DNA from: Acidocella facilis ATCC 35904 | GTDB taxonomy: Bacteria; Pseudomonadota; Alphaproteobacteria; Acetobacterales; Acetobacteraceae | Reading direction: 5' to 3' | NCBI RefSeq assembly: GCF_000687875.1 | Contig: NZ_JHYG01000008.1 | Location: 62,001 to 126,000 of the forward strand | DNA: 64,000 bases | Shown here: positions 52,621 through 60,688 of the stretch, piece by piece | Numbering within the stretch: position 1 is the first letter of the stretch | Layout of the letters: each line of letters starts with the position of its first letter | Program-made: the position numbers and the translations under genes | The notes under the pieces: generated by a model | Told to the model about the DNA's origin: nothing | What the model saw: the letters and a program-made list of their open reading frames with translations, nothing else | Database searches by the model: none

Positions 52621-53931
52621 TTACTTCAGATAGCCGGCCTGCTGCATGGCGCTGGTGGTGCTATCCTGCGCGGATTGCAGCGCCGCCTGCACGCTGGTGC
52701 CGCCACTCAGCGCCCCGGCGATATCCTGGCCGACCGTGGTGCCGATCTGCTGGAAGGGCGGGATGGTGACGAACTGGATGCCGGTATAGGGCACCGGCAG
52801 CAGCGTCGGGTGCTGCGGGTCAACACTCTGCACCGCCGCCAGAACCTGCTTGGCGAAGGGCGCCGCGGCCAGGTAATCCGGGTTCTGGTAGGTGGACATG
52901 CGCGTGCCCGGCGGGGCCAGCACCCAGCCATCGGTCTTGCCGACCAGATCGATATATTGCTTGGAGGTCGCCCAGGCGATGAATTCCTTCGCCACCTTCT
53001 CCTTCTTCGAGGAGCTGGGCACGGCGAGCGACCAGATCCACTGCCAGGAGGCGCCCTTATCCGTCACCGCGATCGGCGCCTTGGCGAAACCGACCTTGCC
53101 GGCGACCTGCGACTGCTTCGGATCCTCCAGCATACCGGCGGCAACCGTGCTATCCACCCAGATGGCGCAATGGCCGGTGGCGAACAGCGCCTCCACCTCG
53201 TTGAAGCCATCGGAGGCGGCACCCGGAGGGCCATCCTTCTGCATCAACTTCACGTAATAATTGATCGCGTCTTCCCAGGGCTTGGTGGTGAGCTGGGGTT
53301 TCCAGTCCATATCGAACCAGCGGCCGCCATTGCTGTTCACCAGCGTGCCGAGGAAGGCCATGTTCTCACCCCAGCCCGGCTTGCCGCGCAGGCAGATGCC
53401 GTATTGCTGCTTGGATTTATCGGTGAGCTTGTCCGCGAACTGCTCGATCTGCGCGTAGGTCGGCTGGTCCGGCATGGTTAGCCCGGCCTTCTCGAACAGA
53501 TCCTTGCGGTACATGGTGAAGGAGGCCTCGGAATAGAACGGCACCGCATACATGTTGCCATTCACGGTGAGCGCGCTGCGCACCGGGGCCAGCAGGTCGT
53601 TATAATCATACGAGGCCGGGAAATCATTCAGCTTGTCCAGCCAGCCGCGCTTGGCCCAGATCGGGGTCTCATAGGCGCCGATGGTGACGACATCGAACTG
53701 GCCGCCATGGGTGGCGATGTCCGTGGTCACGCGCTGGCGCAGCACATTCTCTTCCAGCACCACCCATTTCACATGGTTGCCGGTCTCTTTCTCCCAGACT
53801 TTGCTGAGTTTCTGCATCACCACCATGTCGTTATTATTGACGGTGGCGACGGTGATGGTGGTCGCCAGCGCGCTGGTGCCGGAAGCGGCCAGCAGCGCCG
53901 CCGAGAGGGCAGCGGTGATCTTCAAACGCAT
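52621..53931 (-). CDS. smoE: Polyol ABC transporter substrate-binding protein
   Basis: 436 residues from the ATG at 53931; GGAGGAG lies eight bases upstream, better than the start 15 bases earlier. The signal peptide RLKITAALSAALLAASGTSA ends near ALA-TT. The mature protein is a family 1 (MalE-like) binding protein: TVNNNDMVVMQKLSKVWEKE, WGENMAFLGTLVNSNGGRW, TGHCAIWVDSTVAAGMLEDP. It is the first gene of the operon. The ligand is a sugar alcohol by context. Confidence 0.93.
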   Translation of the reverse strand: MRLKITAALSAALLAASGTSALATTITVATVNNNDMVVMQKLSKVWEKETGNHVKWVVLEENVLRQRVTTDIATHGGQFDVVTIGAYETPIWAKRGWLDKLNDFPASYDYNDLLAPVRSALTVNGNMYAVPFYSEASFTMYRKDLFEKAGLTMPDQPTYAQIEQFADKLTDKSKQQYGICLRGKPGWGENMAFLGTLVNSNGGRWFDMDWKPQLTTKPWEDAINYYVKLMQKDGPPGAASDGFNEVEALFATGHCAIWVDSTVAAGMLEDPKQSQVAGKVGFAKAPIAVTDKGASWQWIWSLAVPSSSKKEKVAKEFIAWATSKQYIDLVGKTDGWVLAPPGTRMSTYQNPDYLAAAPFAKQVLAAVQSVDPQHPTLLPVPYTGIQFVTIPPFQQIGTTVGQDIAGALSGGTSVQAALQSAQDSTTSAMQQAGYLK

Positions 53932-54011
53932 GAAAGTCTCCTCCAAGAGAGCGATGTTATTTGTTTGGATGACAAGGCCGGCAAAAAAGCAGGGGTGGGG
54001 CTTGGGTCCTC

Positions 54012-54042
54012 GACTAATTAAATCACTTTGGTTTAATTAGTC
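54012..54042. promoter_or_regulatory. Operator palindrome for the polyol operon
   Basis: GACTAATTAAA (54012-54022) and TTTAATTAGTC (54032-54042) are perfect 11-bp arms around nine bases. AT-rich palindromes of the TTAGTTT/AAACTAA kind are known ROK (XylR) operators. It overlaps the -10 region of the promoter below, a repressor arrangement. Confidence 0.75.
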
Positions 54043-54063
54043 GGGCGTCAGCGTCCCTGTCAA
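54034..54063 (-). promoter_or_regulatory. Sigma-70-type promoter of the polyol operon
   Basis: On the reverse strand TTGACA (54063-54058) is followed after 18 bases by TAATTA (54039-54034). The -35 is consensus and the -10 is fair. The start of transcription would fall near 54027, about 95 bases before the binding-protein ATG. The -10 lies inside the right arm of the palindrome. Confidence 0.7.
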
Positions 54064-54075
54064 TAATCTTTACGC

Positions 54076-54909
54076 TCAGGCTACGGACAGGCGCGGCGGC
54101 GGCTGCAATGCGGCCAGTGCCTGCTCGCACGGCGCGTCCAGCTTGAAGGCGAGCAGCGCATCCGCCCTTGTGTGGCCGAGATTCACCGCGGCGATCGGCT
54201 TGCCCGCCCGCGATGCCGCCAGGGCGAAGCGAAAGCCGGAATAGACCATGAGGGTGGAGCCGATAATCAGCATCGCATCCGCCTGGGCGAGATGGGTGAG
54301 TGCCGCCTGCACCCGGTTCGCCGGCACGGTTTCGCCGTAAAACACCACATCCGGCTTCAGGATGCCGCCGCAGTCCGGGCAGGGCGGCACAAGGAAGCTG
54401 GCAAAGGGCGCGCCTTCCAGCGCGGCATCACCATCCGGGGCCTGGGCGGCGTCCAGCCGCGCCCAGGCCGGGTTCAGCCGCTCCAGCTCGCTTTGCAGCG
54501 CGGCGCGTTTCCAGAGCCGCGCGCAGCCCATGCAGCGCACCCGGTCCAGCCGCCCGTGCAGATCGATCACATTGCGGCTGCCGGCGGCCTGGTGCAGCCG
54601 GTCGACATTCTGGGTGACGAGCTGCGCCACCCTGCCCTGCGCCTCCAGCCGGGCCAAGGCGCGATGCGCCTCGTTGGGCAAGGCCTGGCCGAAGCTGCGC
54701 CAGCCGATCAGGCTGCGGGCCCAGTAACGCTGGCGCACCAGCGCGCTGCCCATGAAGGCCTGGTAGGTGACCGGCGGCGGGCGCTTCCACCGCCCATCGC
54801 GGTCCCGGTAATCCGGGATGCCGGAATTCGTGCTGCAGCCCGCCCCGGTGATGATGAACAGACGCGGATGCCGGGCGATGAACGCGTCCAACGGCGCAAA
54901 AGAGGACAT
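54076..54909 (-). CDS. Sir2-family NAD-dependent deacylase
   Basis: 277 residues. FIITGAGCSTNSGIPDYRDR (NAD pocket), TQNVDRLHQAAGSRNVIDLH (catalytic His in DLHG), zinc Cys pairs RCMGCARL and PPCPDCGGILKPDVVFYGE, then IIGSTLMVYSGFRFALAA. The TQNVDRLHQ form and length fit class II sirtuins (SIRT4-like). It removes acyl groups from lysine, making nicotinamide and O-acyl-ADP-ribose. The stop lies 13 bp upstream of the polyol promoter, same strand. Confidence 0.94.
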   Translation of the reverse strand: MSSFAPLDAFIARHPRLFIITGAGCSTNSGIPDYRDRDGRWKRPPPVTYQAFMGSALVRQRYWARSLIGWRSFGQALPNEAHRALARLEAQGRVAQLVTQNVDRLHQAAGSRNVIDLHGRLDRVRCMGCARLWKRAALQSELERLNPAWARLDAAQAPDGDAALEGAPFASFLVPPCPDCGGILKPDVVFYGETVPANRVQAALTHLAQADAMLIIGSTLMVYSGFRFALAASRAGKPIAAVNLGHTRADALLAFKLDAPCEQALAALQPPPRLSVA

Positions 54910-54971
54910 GGCTTAACTATTCCCCATGGCCTTTTGCATCGCAAGGCGCCGCGCGTCAGGCGCGGCCGCCC

Positions 54972-55214
54972 TCAGATCGTCGTTAAAATCCCGATCTCGA
55001 TCGCCGCGGCGATGGCCGCCGCGCCGGCGCGGCCGTGCTGGTCATGGGCCTGGGCGAAGGCGATCATCGCCGCGTCGGGGGGATGGGTCCGCAAATGCGC
55101 CTCCACCGCGCGGGTGACGTGCTCGGTGAAATCCTCATCCGCGCTGAACGGCGCCAGCCCGCGCGCCAGCTCCGCGGCGATGGAACGGATCATCGTCTCA
55201 TAAGCGTCTTGCAT
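54972..55214 (-). CDS. Small protein of unknown function
   Basis: 80 residues, ATG at 55214 (MQDAYETMIRSIAAELARGL). Helical, rich in Ala and Glu, with no membrane helix or cysteines. No family recognised. It lies in the 350-bp gap between Sir2 and the TauE gene on the same strand. Codon use is like that of its neighbours, which supports a real gene. Confidence 0.55.
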   Translation of the reverse strand: MQDAYETMIRSIAAELARGLAPFSADEDFTEHVTRAVEAHLRTHPPDAAMIAFAQAHDQHGRAGAAAIAAAIEIGILTTI

Positions 55215-55259
55215 AAGGCTGTTTACCCGTGGAGCCCCGGCCAGGGGAAGCGGCCAGCC

Positions 55260-56054
55260 TCAGACCATCTTCAGCAGCGTGGCGCCGCTGCGCCAGAGCA
55301 TATAGGCGGCGACGACGAAGATCAGCCCGGCGAAGACGCTGGTGAGCTGGCCGCGATTGCCGGCAAGCCGCCGGGCCGCCTTCGCCCCGGCAAAGCCGCC
55401 GATGATGCCGCCGAGGATGAAGATCACCGCCAGCCCCCAATCCACCATGCCGGAGGCGGCGTAATTCACCGCCGTGGTCAGCCCGAACGCCGCCACCGCC
55501 ACCAGCGAGGTGCCGACGGCATTGAGCATCGGCATATGGGTGGAGGCAACCAGCCCGGGGACGATGAGAAACCCGCCGCCAATACCGAAAAACCCTGAAA
55601 ACACGCCTGTGCCCAGGCCAAAGCCCAGAACCTTCGGCGCGTTCTCGCGGTTGCATTGCGCGCCGGGAATGCCCTGGTCGTGGCGGCCGCGCAGCATCAC
55701 GATGCCGATCAGAACCATCAGCAGCGCGAACAGGAAGAGCAGCTTCTGCCCATCGATCGCCTTGCCCAGCGAGGAGCCAGCAAACGCCCCGGCGATCCCC
55801 GCCACCGCATACATACCGCCGCAACGCCATTTCACCGTCTGGGCGCGGGCATGGTTGGCCAGGCCGGTGAGCGCATTCGCCGCCACCGCCAGGGCGCTGG
55901 TGCCGATCGCCACATGCGCGTTCGGCACCCCGACCAGATAGACCATCAGCGGCACCGCCAGAATCGAGCCGCCGCCGCCGACCAGCCCGAGCGTGAAGCC
56001 GACCACGCCGCCACTGCCCGCCCCCAACGCATATTGCAGCATATCGAGTGACAT
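55260..56054 (-). CDS. TauE/SafE-family sulfite/sulfur-anion exporter
   Basis: 264 residues with about eight membrane helices in two repeats. Repeat signatures are GFTLGLVGGGGSILAVPLMV and GFFGIGGGFLIVPGLVASTH, the Gly-rich loops of the family. It probably exports sulfite or thiosulfate made by persulfide oxidation. It is the last gene of the sulfide operon, 12 bp after the SQR fusion. Confidence 0.9.
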   Translation of the reverse strand: MSLDMLQYALGAGSGGVVGFTLGLVGGGGSILAVPLMVYLVGVPNAHVAIGTSALAVAANALTGLANHARAQTVKWRCGGMYAVAGIAGAFAGSSLGKAIDGQKLLFLFALLMVLIGIVMLRGRHDQGIPGAQCNRENAPKVLGFGLGTGVFSGFFGIGGGFLIVPGLVASTHMPMLNAVGTSLVAVAAFGLTTAVNYAASGMVDWGLAVIFILGGIIGGFAGAKAARRLAGNRGQLTSVFAGLIFVVAAYMLWRSGATLLKMV

Positions 56055-56066
56055 CGCCCCGCCCCC

Positions 56067-57659
56067 TCAGTTCTGCACGGCGCTGAGCGGCTTGGGGGCC
56101 GCCAGCCATTCCCTTCCCTTCAGCATGTCGTGCCAGTACAGCGTCGGCAAAATGCGGTCCTTCAGGAACCAGGCGGCGCGGGTGGGCCTGGTGCCGTCCA
56201 CCACCCAGCGCGGGAAGGTCGGCGTTACCTTGCCGCCATAGCTGAACTCCGCCAGCACGATGCGCCCGCGCTCCACCGTCAGCGGGCAGCTGCCATAGCC
56301 GAGATAGGCGCCCGCCATCTCCTTGCCGGCGAGTTGCGCCAGCACGTTCACCGCCACCACCGGCGCCTGCTGGCGCACCGCCGCGGCGGTTTTGGCATTC
56401 GGCGCGGCGCAGCCATCACCCAGCGCGAACACGTTGGGAAAGTCCGGATGCTGCAACGTTGTCTCATTCACCGCGACGAAGCCGCTCGGCCCCGCCAGCT
56501 TGCTGCTGCGCACGCAATCCGGCGCCACTTGCGGGGGGACGGCGTGCAGCATGTCGAACTCACGCTCGATGGTCTCCACCCCGTCCGGCGTCTTGCGCTC
56601 GAACCGGGCGAGGCGCGCGCGCCCATCCACCGCCACCAGCCTGCTTTCGAAATTCAATTCGATGCCGTAGCGCTGCACATAGCTCATCAGCGCCGGCACA
56701 TAGGCGGGCACGCCGAACAGCACCCCCCCGGCATTGTGGAATTCCACCTGGATGCCGGAGAGATGCCCGGCCTTCAGCCAGCGGTCGCAGCTCAGATACA
56801 TCGCCTTCTGCGGCGCCCCGGCGCATTTGATCGGCATTGGCGGCTGGGTGAACAAAGCCCGGCCGGATGTCAGCTCGGCGGAGAGCCGGTTGGTGTAAGG
56901 CGCGAGGTCGAACCGGTAATTCGAGGTGACACCGTTGCAGCCCAGCGCCTCCTGCAAGCCGGGGATCTGCTCCCAGGCCAGGCGCAGCCCCGGGGCGACC
57001 ACCAGCGCGCGATAGGCGACATCGCCGCCATCGCCGAGGATCACCCGGTTCTCCTCCGGCGCGAAGCCGGAGACGCTGGCGCGCAGCCATTGCACGCCTT
57101 TGGGCATCACCTGCGCCATCGGCCGGCAGGTGGCCTGGGGCTGGAACACCCCTGCCCCCACCAGCGTCCAGCCCGGCTGGTAATAATGCACATCCATCGG
57201 CTCGATGACGGCGATGGAGAGGCCGCTTTTGCGTTTCAGCAGGCTGGCGGCGGTGGCGATGCCGCCGGAGCCGCCGCCGACGATGACGACATCATAAATC
57301 TTGGCGCTGCACGGGCTGGGGGTGGCCTGCTGCCGGGACACGGCGAGATACAGCGTCTCCGCCCGTGCGCCGGAGCGGCAATAGCCCAGCACCGGCCCGG
57401 GCAGGCTGGCCAGGGCCCGCGCCATCTTGCCGACATCCTCGGCACCGACCGCGCGCGAGGCCACCGGCACAAACGCAAAGCCGAGCCCGGCCTTGGCGCA
57501 GGCCGCCTCGATCTCGGCGGCGCTGGGCTGGTTGGCATCCTCGCCATCCGGGCGGGTGCAGATGACGGTTTTGAAGCCCTGATCCGCCACCGCTTGCAGC
57601 TCTTGCGGCTGCAGCTGCGGGGTTACGGAAAAATCCGCTGTAACCGGCCTGATCTCCAT
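56067..57659 (-). CDS. DUF442 phosphatase/sulfurtransferase fused to sulfide:quinone oxidoreductase
   Basis: 530 residues. Residues ~1-110 are a DUF442 (Blh/TIGR01244) domain with the C-x5-R loop YCRSGARAETLY. Residues ~120-530 are a type II SQR, with FAD motif DVVIVGGGSGGIATAASLLK, DVHYYQPGWTLVGAG, YLSCDRWLKAG and GDGCAAPNAKTAAAVRQQAP. Candidate redox cysteines lie in ATCRPMAQ and in the CAGAPQKAMYLSC segment. SQR passes sulfide electrons to quinone and makes persulfide; the DUF442 domain may handle persulfide sulfur. In BigR operons DUF442 is fused to the MBL protein instead, so the partner has changed. Confidence 0.92.
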   Translation of the reverse strand: MEIRPVTADFSVTPQLQPQELQAVADQGFKTVICTRPDGEDANQPSAAEIEAACAKAGLGFAFVPVASRAVGAEDVGKMARALASLPGPVLGYCRSGARAETLYLAVSRQQATPSPCSAKIYDVVIVGGGSGGIATAASLLKRKSGLSIAVIEPMDVHYYQPGWTLVGAGVFQPQATCRPMAQVMPKGVQWLRASVSGFAPEENRVILGDGGDVAYRALVVAPGLRLAWEQIPGLQEALGCNGVTSNYRFDLAPYTNRLSAELTSGRALFTQPPMPIKCAGAPQKAMYLSCDRWLKAGHLSGIQVEFHNAGGVLFGVPAYVPALMSYVQRYGIELNFESRLVAVDGRARLARFERKTPDGVETIEREFDMLHAVPPQVAPDCVRSSKLAGPSGFVAVNETTLQHPDFPNVFALGDGCAAPNAKTAAAVRQQAPVVAVNVLAQLAGKEMAGAYLGYGSCPLTVERGRIVLAEFSYGGKVTPTFPRWVVDGTRPTRAAWFLKDRILPTLYWHDMLKGREWLAAPKPLSAVQN

Positions 57660-57663
57660 CGTC

Positions 57664-58107
57664 TCAACGCCCCTTGCTGCCCGGCATGTTGGCCTGCCGG
57701 CTTATGGTCAGTTTAAAAATTCCCATGCCGGCGACCATCGCCAGCACGAACAGGCCAGCCCGCGCCGGGGCGAAAGCGAGGTCCGCCAGGCCAGGCCCGG
57801 GGCAGAGCCCGGCAATGCCCCAGCCAATGCCGAACAAGGCCGCACCGCCCAGCAGCTTCGCATCCAGCCCGGAAGTGCCGGGCAGGCTGAACGAGGCCGC
57901 CGCCAGCGGCGCGCGCAGTCTGCGCTGCACCCGCCAGGCCAGCGCCATCGGCAGCAAGGCGCCGCCCATCACGAAGGCCAGCGTCGGGTTCCAGGCGCCG
58001 AAAATATCCAGAAAGCCGCGCACCTTGGCCGGATCGCACATGCCAGAGAGCGCCAGCCCGGCGCCGAACAGCAGCCCGGCGAACAGCGCGAGAGAGATCT
58101 GCCTCAT
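57664..58107 (-). CDS. YeeE/YedE-type half transporter (PmpB-like, DUF6691)
   Basis: 147 residues from the ATG at 58107. Four membrane helices; conserved cysteines in GAGLALSGMCDPAKVRGFLD and WGIAGLCPGPGL, which in YeeE proteins pass thiosulfate or sulfur down a relay. The longer reverse frame to 58596 overlaps the next gene and is not real. It overlaps its partner at 58104-58526 by four bases (ATGA). Confidence 0.9.
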   Translation of the reverse strand: MRQISLALFAGLLFGAGLALSGMCDPAKVRGFLDIFGAWNPTLAFVMGGALLPMALAWRVQRRLRAPLAAASFSLPGTSGLDAKLLGGAALFGIGWGIAGLCPGPGLADLAFAPARAGLFVLAMVAGMGIFKLTISRQANMPGSKGR

Positions 58108-58526
58108 GACAACCCCACCAGACGCATGACCGCCACGGTGACAATACCGCTGCCCATGAAACAAAATGTCGCGGCGATGGAGCGCGGGGAGAGGCGCGAC
58201 ATGCCGCACACCCCATGCCCGCTGGTGCAGCCCGAGCCCAGCCTGGTGCCGAACCCGACCACCAGCCCGGCCACCAGCAGCGCCCCGGCGGAGGGAAAGC
58301 GCAAGACCGGCGCCCCGAACACCGCGCTCAGCGCCAACGCCCCCAGCGGCAGGCCGAGGATGAAGGCCCAGGCCACCCCGGCGGGCGCGCCGGCCTCGGC
58401 CAGCCCCACCGCGCGGGCGCTCAGCCCGCTCACCCCGGCGATCCGCCCCAGCCCCAGCAGCATCAACGCAGCCGCGCCGCCAATCATCAGCCCGCCCAGC
58501 AGGCCAAACAGCCAGACCTGCGGCAT
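58104..58526 (-). CDS. YeeE/YedE-type half transporter (PmpA-like)
   Basis: 140 residues with four membrane helices. LGSGCTSGHGVCGMSRLS is the conserved Cys/His signature of the N-terminal YeeE half. With the downstream gene it forms the two-part sulfur-compound transporter found in BigR operons (pmpA/pmpB). Its ATG at 58526 overlaps the MBL stop by one base. Confidence 0.9.
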   Translation of the reverse strand: MPQVWLFGLLGGLMIGGAAALMLLGLGRIAGVSGLSARAVGLAEAGAPAGVAWAFILGLPLGALALSAVFGAPVLRFPSAGALLVAGLVVGFGTRLGSGCTSGHGVCGMSRLSPRSIAATFCFMGSGIVTVAVMRLVGLS

Positions 58527-59443
58527 CAGACGGAATCCAGCGGGATTTTGAGATAGCGTACGCCGTTCTCTTCCGGCGGCGGCAGATGCCCGCCACGCAT
58601 ATTCACCTGCACCGAGGGCAGGATCAGCCGCGGCATCGCCAGCGTCGCGTCCCGCGCCTCGCGCATTTTCACGAACTCATCCTCGGAAATCCCGTCGCGC
58701 ACATGGATGTTACCGACCCGCTCGGCACCCACGCTGGTCTCCCAGGCATAGGTCTCGCGCCCCGGCGCCTTGTAGTCATGGCAGAGGAACACACGGGTCC
58801 GCTCGGGCAGCGCCAGCAGCCGGCGGATGGAGCGGAAAAGCTGGCGCGCATCGCCACCGGGGAAATCGGCGCGAGCGGTGCCGTAATCGGGCATGAACAA
58901 GGTATCGCCGCAGAAGATCGCATCGCCGATCACATAGGCCAGATCCGCCGGGGTGTGGCCGGGCACATGCAGCACCATCGCCTCCAGCCCGCCGATCCTG
59001 AAGCTGTCGCCATCCTTGAACAGCTGGTCGAAATCCGAGCCGTCGCGCTGAAATTCCGTGCCGGCATTGAATAACTTGCCGAAAATAGTCTGCACCGCGA
59101 CGATCTCGGCGCCGATGGCGAGCTTGCCGCCGAGCTTGCCCTGCAGATAGGGCGCGGCGGAGAGATGATCCGCATGGGCATGGGTTTCCAGCAGCCATTC
59201 GACGCTGAGCCCTTCCGCCTGGACATAGGCGATGATGGCGTCCGCCGAGGCAAAGGAGGTGCGCCCAGCGGCGGGGTCGTAATCCAGCACGCTGTCGATG
59301 ATCGCGGCACGCCGGGTCGCCGGGTCATGCACCACATAGCTCACCGTGAAGGTCGGCTCGTCGAAAAACGCCTTCACCGGCACCGATCCGGCCGGGTGGG
59401 CGGCGATCAAGGCGCAGGCGCGATCGAAGGCAGGGTCTGACAT
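58526..59443 (-). CDS. blh: Persulfide dioxygenase-like MBL hydrolase (Blh-type)
   Basis: 305 residues of the metallo-beta-lactamase fold. Metal ligands: THAHADHLSAAPYLQ, VPGHTPADLAY, IFCGDTLFMPDYGTARADFP and LCHDY. Together with the ETHE1-like length and layout this indicates a single-iron persulfide dioxygenase, making sulfite from glutathione persulfide. The DUF442 domain that Blh often carries is missing here and is found on the SQR protein. First gene of the reverse arm of the divergon. Confidence 0.88.
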   Translation of the reverse strand: MSDPAFDRACALIAAHPAGSVPVKAFFDEPTFTVSYVVHDPATRRAAIIDSVLDYDPAAGRTSFASADAIIAYVQAEGLSVEWLLETHAHADHLSAAPYLQGKLGGKLAIGAEIVAVQTIFGKLFNAGTEFQRDGSDFDQLFKDGDSFRIGGLEAMVLHVPGHTPADLAYVIGDAIFCGDTLFMPDYGTARADFPGGDARQLFRSIRRLLALPERTRVFLCHDYKAPGRETYAWETSVGAERVGNIHVRDGISEDEFVKMREARDATLAMPRLILPSVQVNMRGGHLPPPEENGVRYLKIPLDSV

Positions 59444-59463
59444 CTAGGTTGCCTTTAATTATA

Positions 59464-59484
59464 ATTTACGTTAAATACGTAAAT
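59464..59484. promoter_or_regulatory. Candidate ArsR-type operator in the sulfide divergon
   Basis: ATTTACGT (59464-59471) and ACGTAAAT (59477-59484) are perfect 8-bp arms around TAAAT in an AT-rich island between the divergent operons. ArsR/BigR dimers bind such palindromes, and one site here could control both arms. Confidence 0.65.
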
Positions 59485-59546
59485 ATGAAACTGACCTTGT
59501 GTCAAGTGAAACTTGCGGCAATCTGGCAGGATGAGGCTGATGATCG

Positions 59547-60179
59547 ATGAATGATACCCCCCTGCAAGCCGCCCCCCGCCCGTTGCGGCTCGGCGATCCC
59601 GCCCCGGATTTCGTCGCCCGCACCACCCAGGGCGAGGTCAGGCTTTCCGGCTTTCGCAAACGCTGGCTGCTGTTCTTCTCGCATCCGGCGGATTTCACCC
59701 CGGTCTGCACCACCGAATTCGTGGGGTTGGCCAAGGCCGCCGACCGCTTCGCGGCGATGAACTGCGCCCTGCTCGGGCTTTCGGTGGATAGTTTGTTCTC
59801 CCACCTGGCCTGGTTGCGGGCGATCCAGGAGGCGTTTGGCGTCACCGTGCCCTTCCCGCTGGTCGAGGATCCGAGCATGGCGGTCGGCCGCGCCTATGGC
59901 ATGCTGGACGAGACCACGCCGGACAGCGCCAGCGTGCGCGCCAGCTATTTCATCGACCCGAACGGCATCATCCGGGCGATGACCTGGTATCCGCATAATG
60001 TCGGCCGTTCGGTGGAGGAGACGCTGCGCCTGCTCGCCGCGCTGCAGGCGACGCATGACGACAAGGCGATGGCGCCGGAAGGCTGGCGCCCCGGCGAGGC
60101 GCTGCTGGCCCCGCCCGCCGCCTCGCTCGCCGGCATCGAGGCCGGGCCGGACTGGTTCTGCCATAAGGTGAGAGGATGA
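59547..60179 (+). CDS. Peroxiredoxin, 1-Cys (Prx6-like) group
   Basis: 210 residues. The peroxidatic Cys is in HPADFTPVCTTEF, with the conserved Arg in SVRASYFIDPNGIIRAMTWY. The C-terminal Prx6-type extension contains GPDWFCHKVRG, whose Cys may resolve the sulfenate. It reduces H2O2, organic peroxides or possibly persulfides. First gene of the forward arm and overlapping the ArsR gene by ATGA, so regulator and enzyme are made together. Confidence 0.93.
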   Translation: MNDTPLQAAPRPLRLGDPAPDFVARTTQGEVRLSGFRKRWLLFFSHPADFTPVCTTEFVGLAKAADRFAAMNCALLGLSVDSLFSHLAWLRAIQEAFGVTVPFPLVEDPSMAVGRAYGMLDETTPDSASVRASYFIDPNGIIRAMTWYPHNVGRSVEETLRLLAALQATHDDKAMAPEGWRPGEALLAPPAASLAGIEAGPDWFCHKVRG

Positions 60180-60583
60180 GCCCGTTGCATCAGGACCGCG
60201 CCCGGGCTGAGGCGGCGGCTGATCTGCTGAAGGTTTATGCGCAGCCGCAGCGTCTGATGATCCTGTCGCTGCTGCTGGAGGGCGAGCGCACGGTCAGCGA
60301 GATCGACGCCGCCACCGCCATCGGCCAGCCGGCCTTGAGCCAGCAGCTGGCGGAGCTGCGCCGCAAGGAGCTGGTGCGCACCCGGCGCCAGGGCACGCAG
60401 ATTTTCTATGCGCTGGCGGATGCGAAAACCGAACTCTGCGTGACCTGCATGCAGGCGATGCTGGGCGGGGACGCGCAGAGCGCGCTGCGCCTGCAGGCCG
60501 GGCAAGCCTCGGCGCCGGCGCAAACCCAGCCCAGCGCGCCGCCCGCCGGCACGGCGCGCTTCGCCCGGATCATTCCCGCCTAG
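60176..60583 (+). CDS. ArsR-family regulator, BigR/SqrR-like variant
   Basis: 135 residues. IGQPALSQQLAELRRKELVR is the recognition helix, and TRRQGTQIFYALADAKTELC matches BigR closely. BigR and SqrR sense persulfide with one Cys in helix 2 and one in the C-terminal helix. Here the first position is Ser31 (RLMILSLL), and the only cysteines are C88 and C91 in LCVTCMQ. A Pro/Ala/Gln-rich tail of ~30 residues is extra. It probably represses both arms of the divergon. The TAG stop is the first base set of repeat B4. Confidence 0.92.
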   Translation: MSPLHQDRARAEAAADLLKVYAQPQRLMILSLLLEGERTVSEIDAATAIGQPALSQQLAELRRKELVRTRRQGTQIFYALADAKTELCVTCMQAMLGGDAQSALRLQAGQASAPAQTQPSAPPAGTARFARIIPA

Positions 60584-60684
60584 AGCATCAAGCTTTTAGC
60601 TTGATGCTTTAAGTTTTGTTTTAGCGCGCAATTTCATGTGCTTATCCTGACGCTGGCGCGTCAACCTAAACACATATTGCTCTA
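60581..60684. repeat. Structured repeat B, copy 4 (reverse orientation)
   Basis: Terminal hairpin AGAGCATCAAGC/GCTTGATGCT (loop TTTTA), then GCGCGCAATTTCAT. The core GTGCTTATCCTGACGC / GCGTCAACCTAAACAC is an imperfect inverted repeat around TGGC, ending ATATTGCTCTA. It supplies the stop codon of the ArsR gene and fills the gap to the convergent paoC. Confidence 0.92.
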
Positions 60685-60688
60685 AGTT

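Noticed and set aside
55198-56109. 303-codon reverse frame over the TauE gene
   Set aside because: Different frame from the clear TauE/SafE protein at 55260-56054; Gly/Arg-rich shadow.
57664-58596. 310-codon reverse frame through both YeeE halves
   Set aside because: Its first half is out of frame with the real PmpA-like gene at 58104-58526; only the part from 58107 has family motifs.
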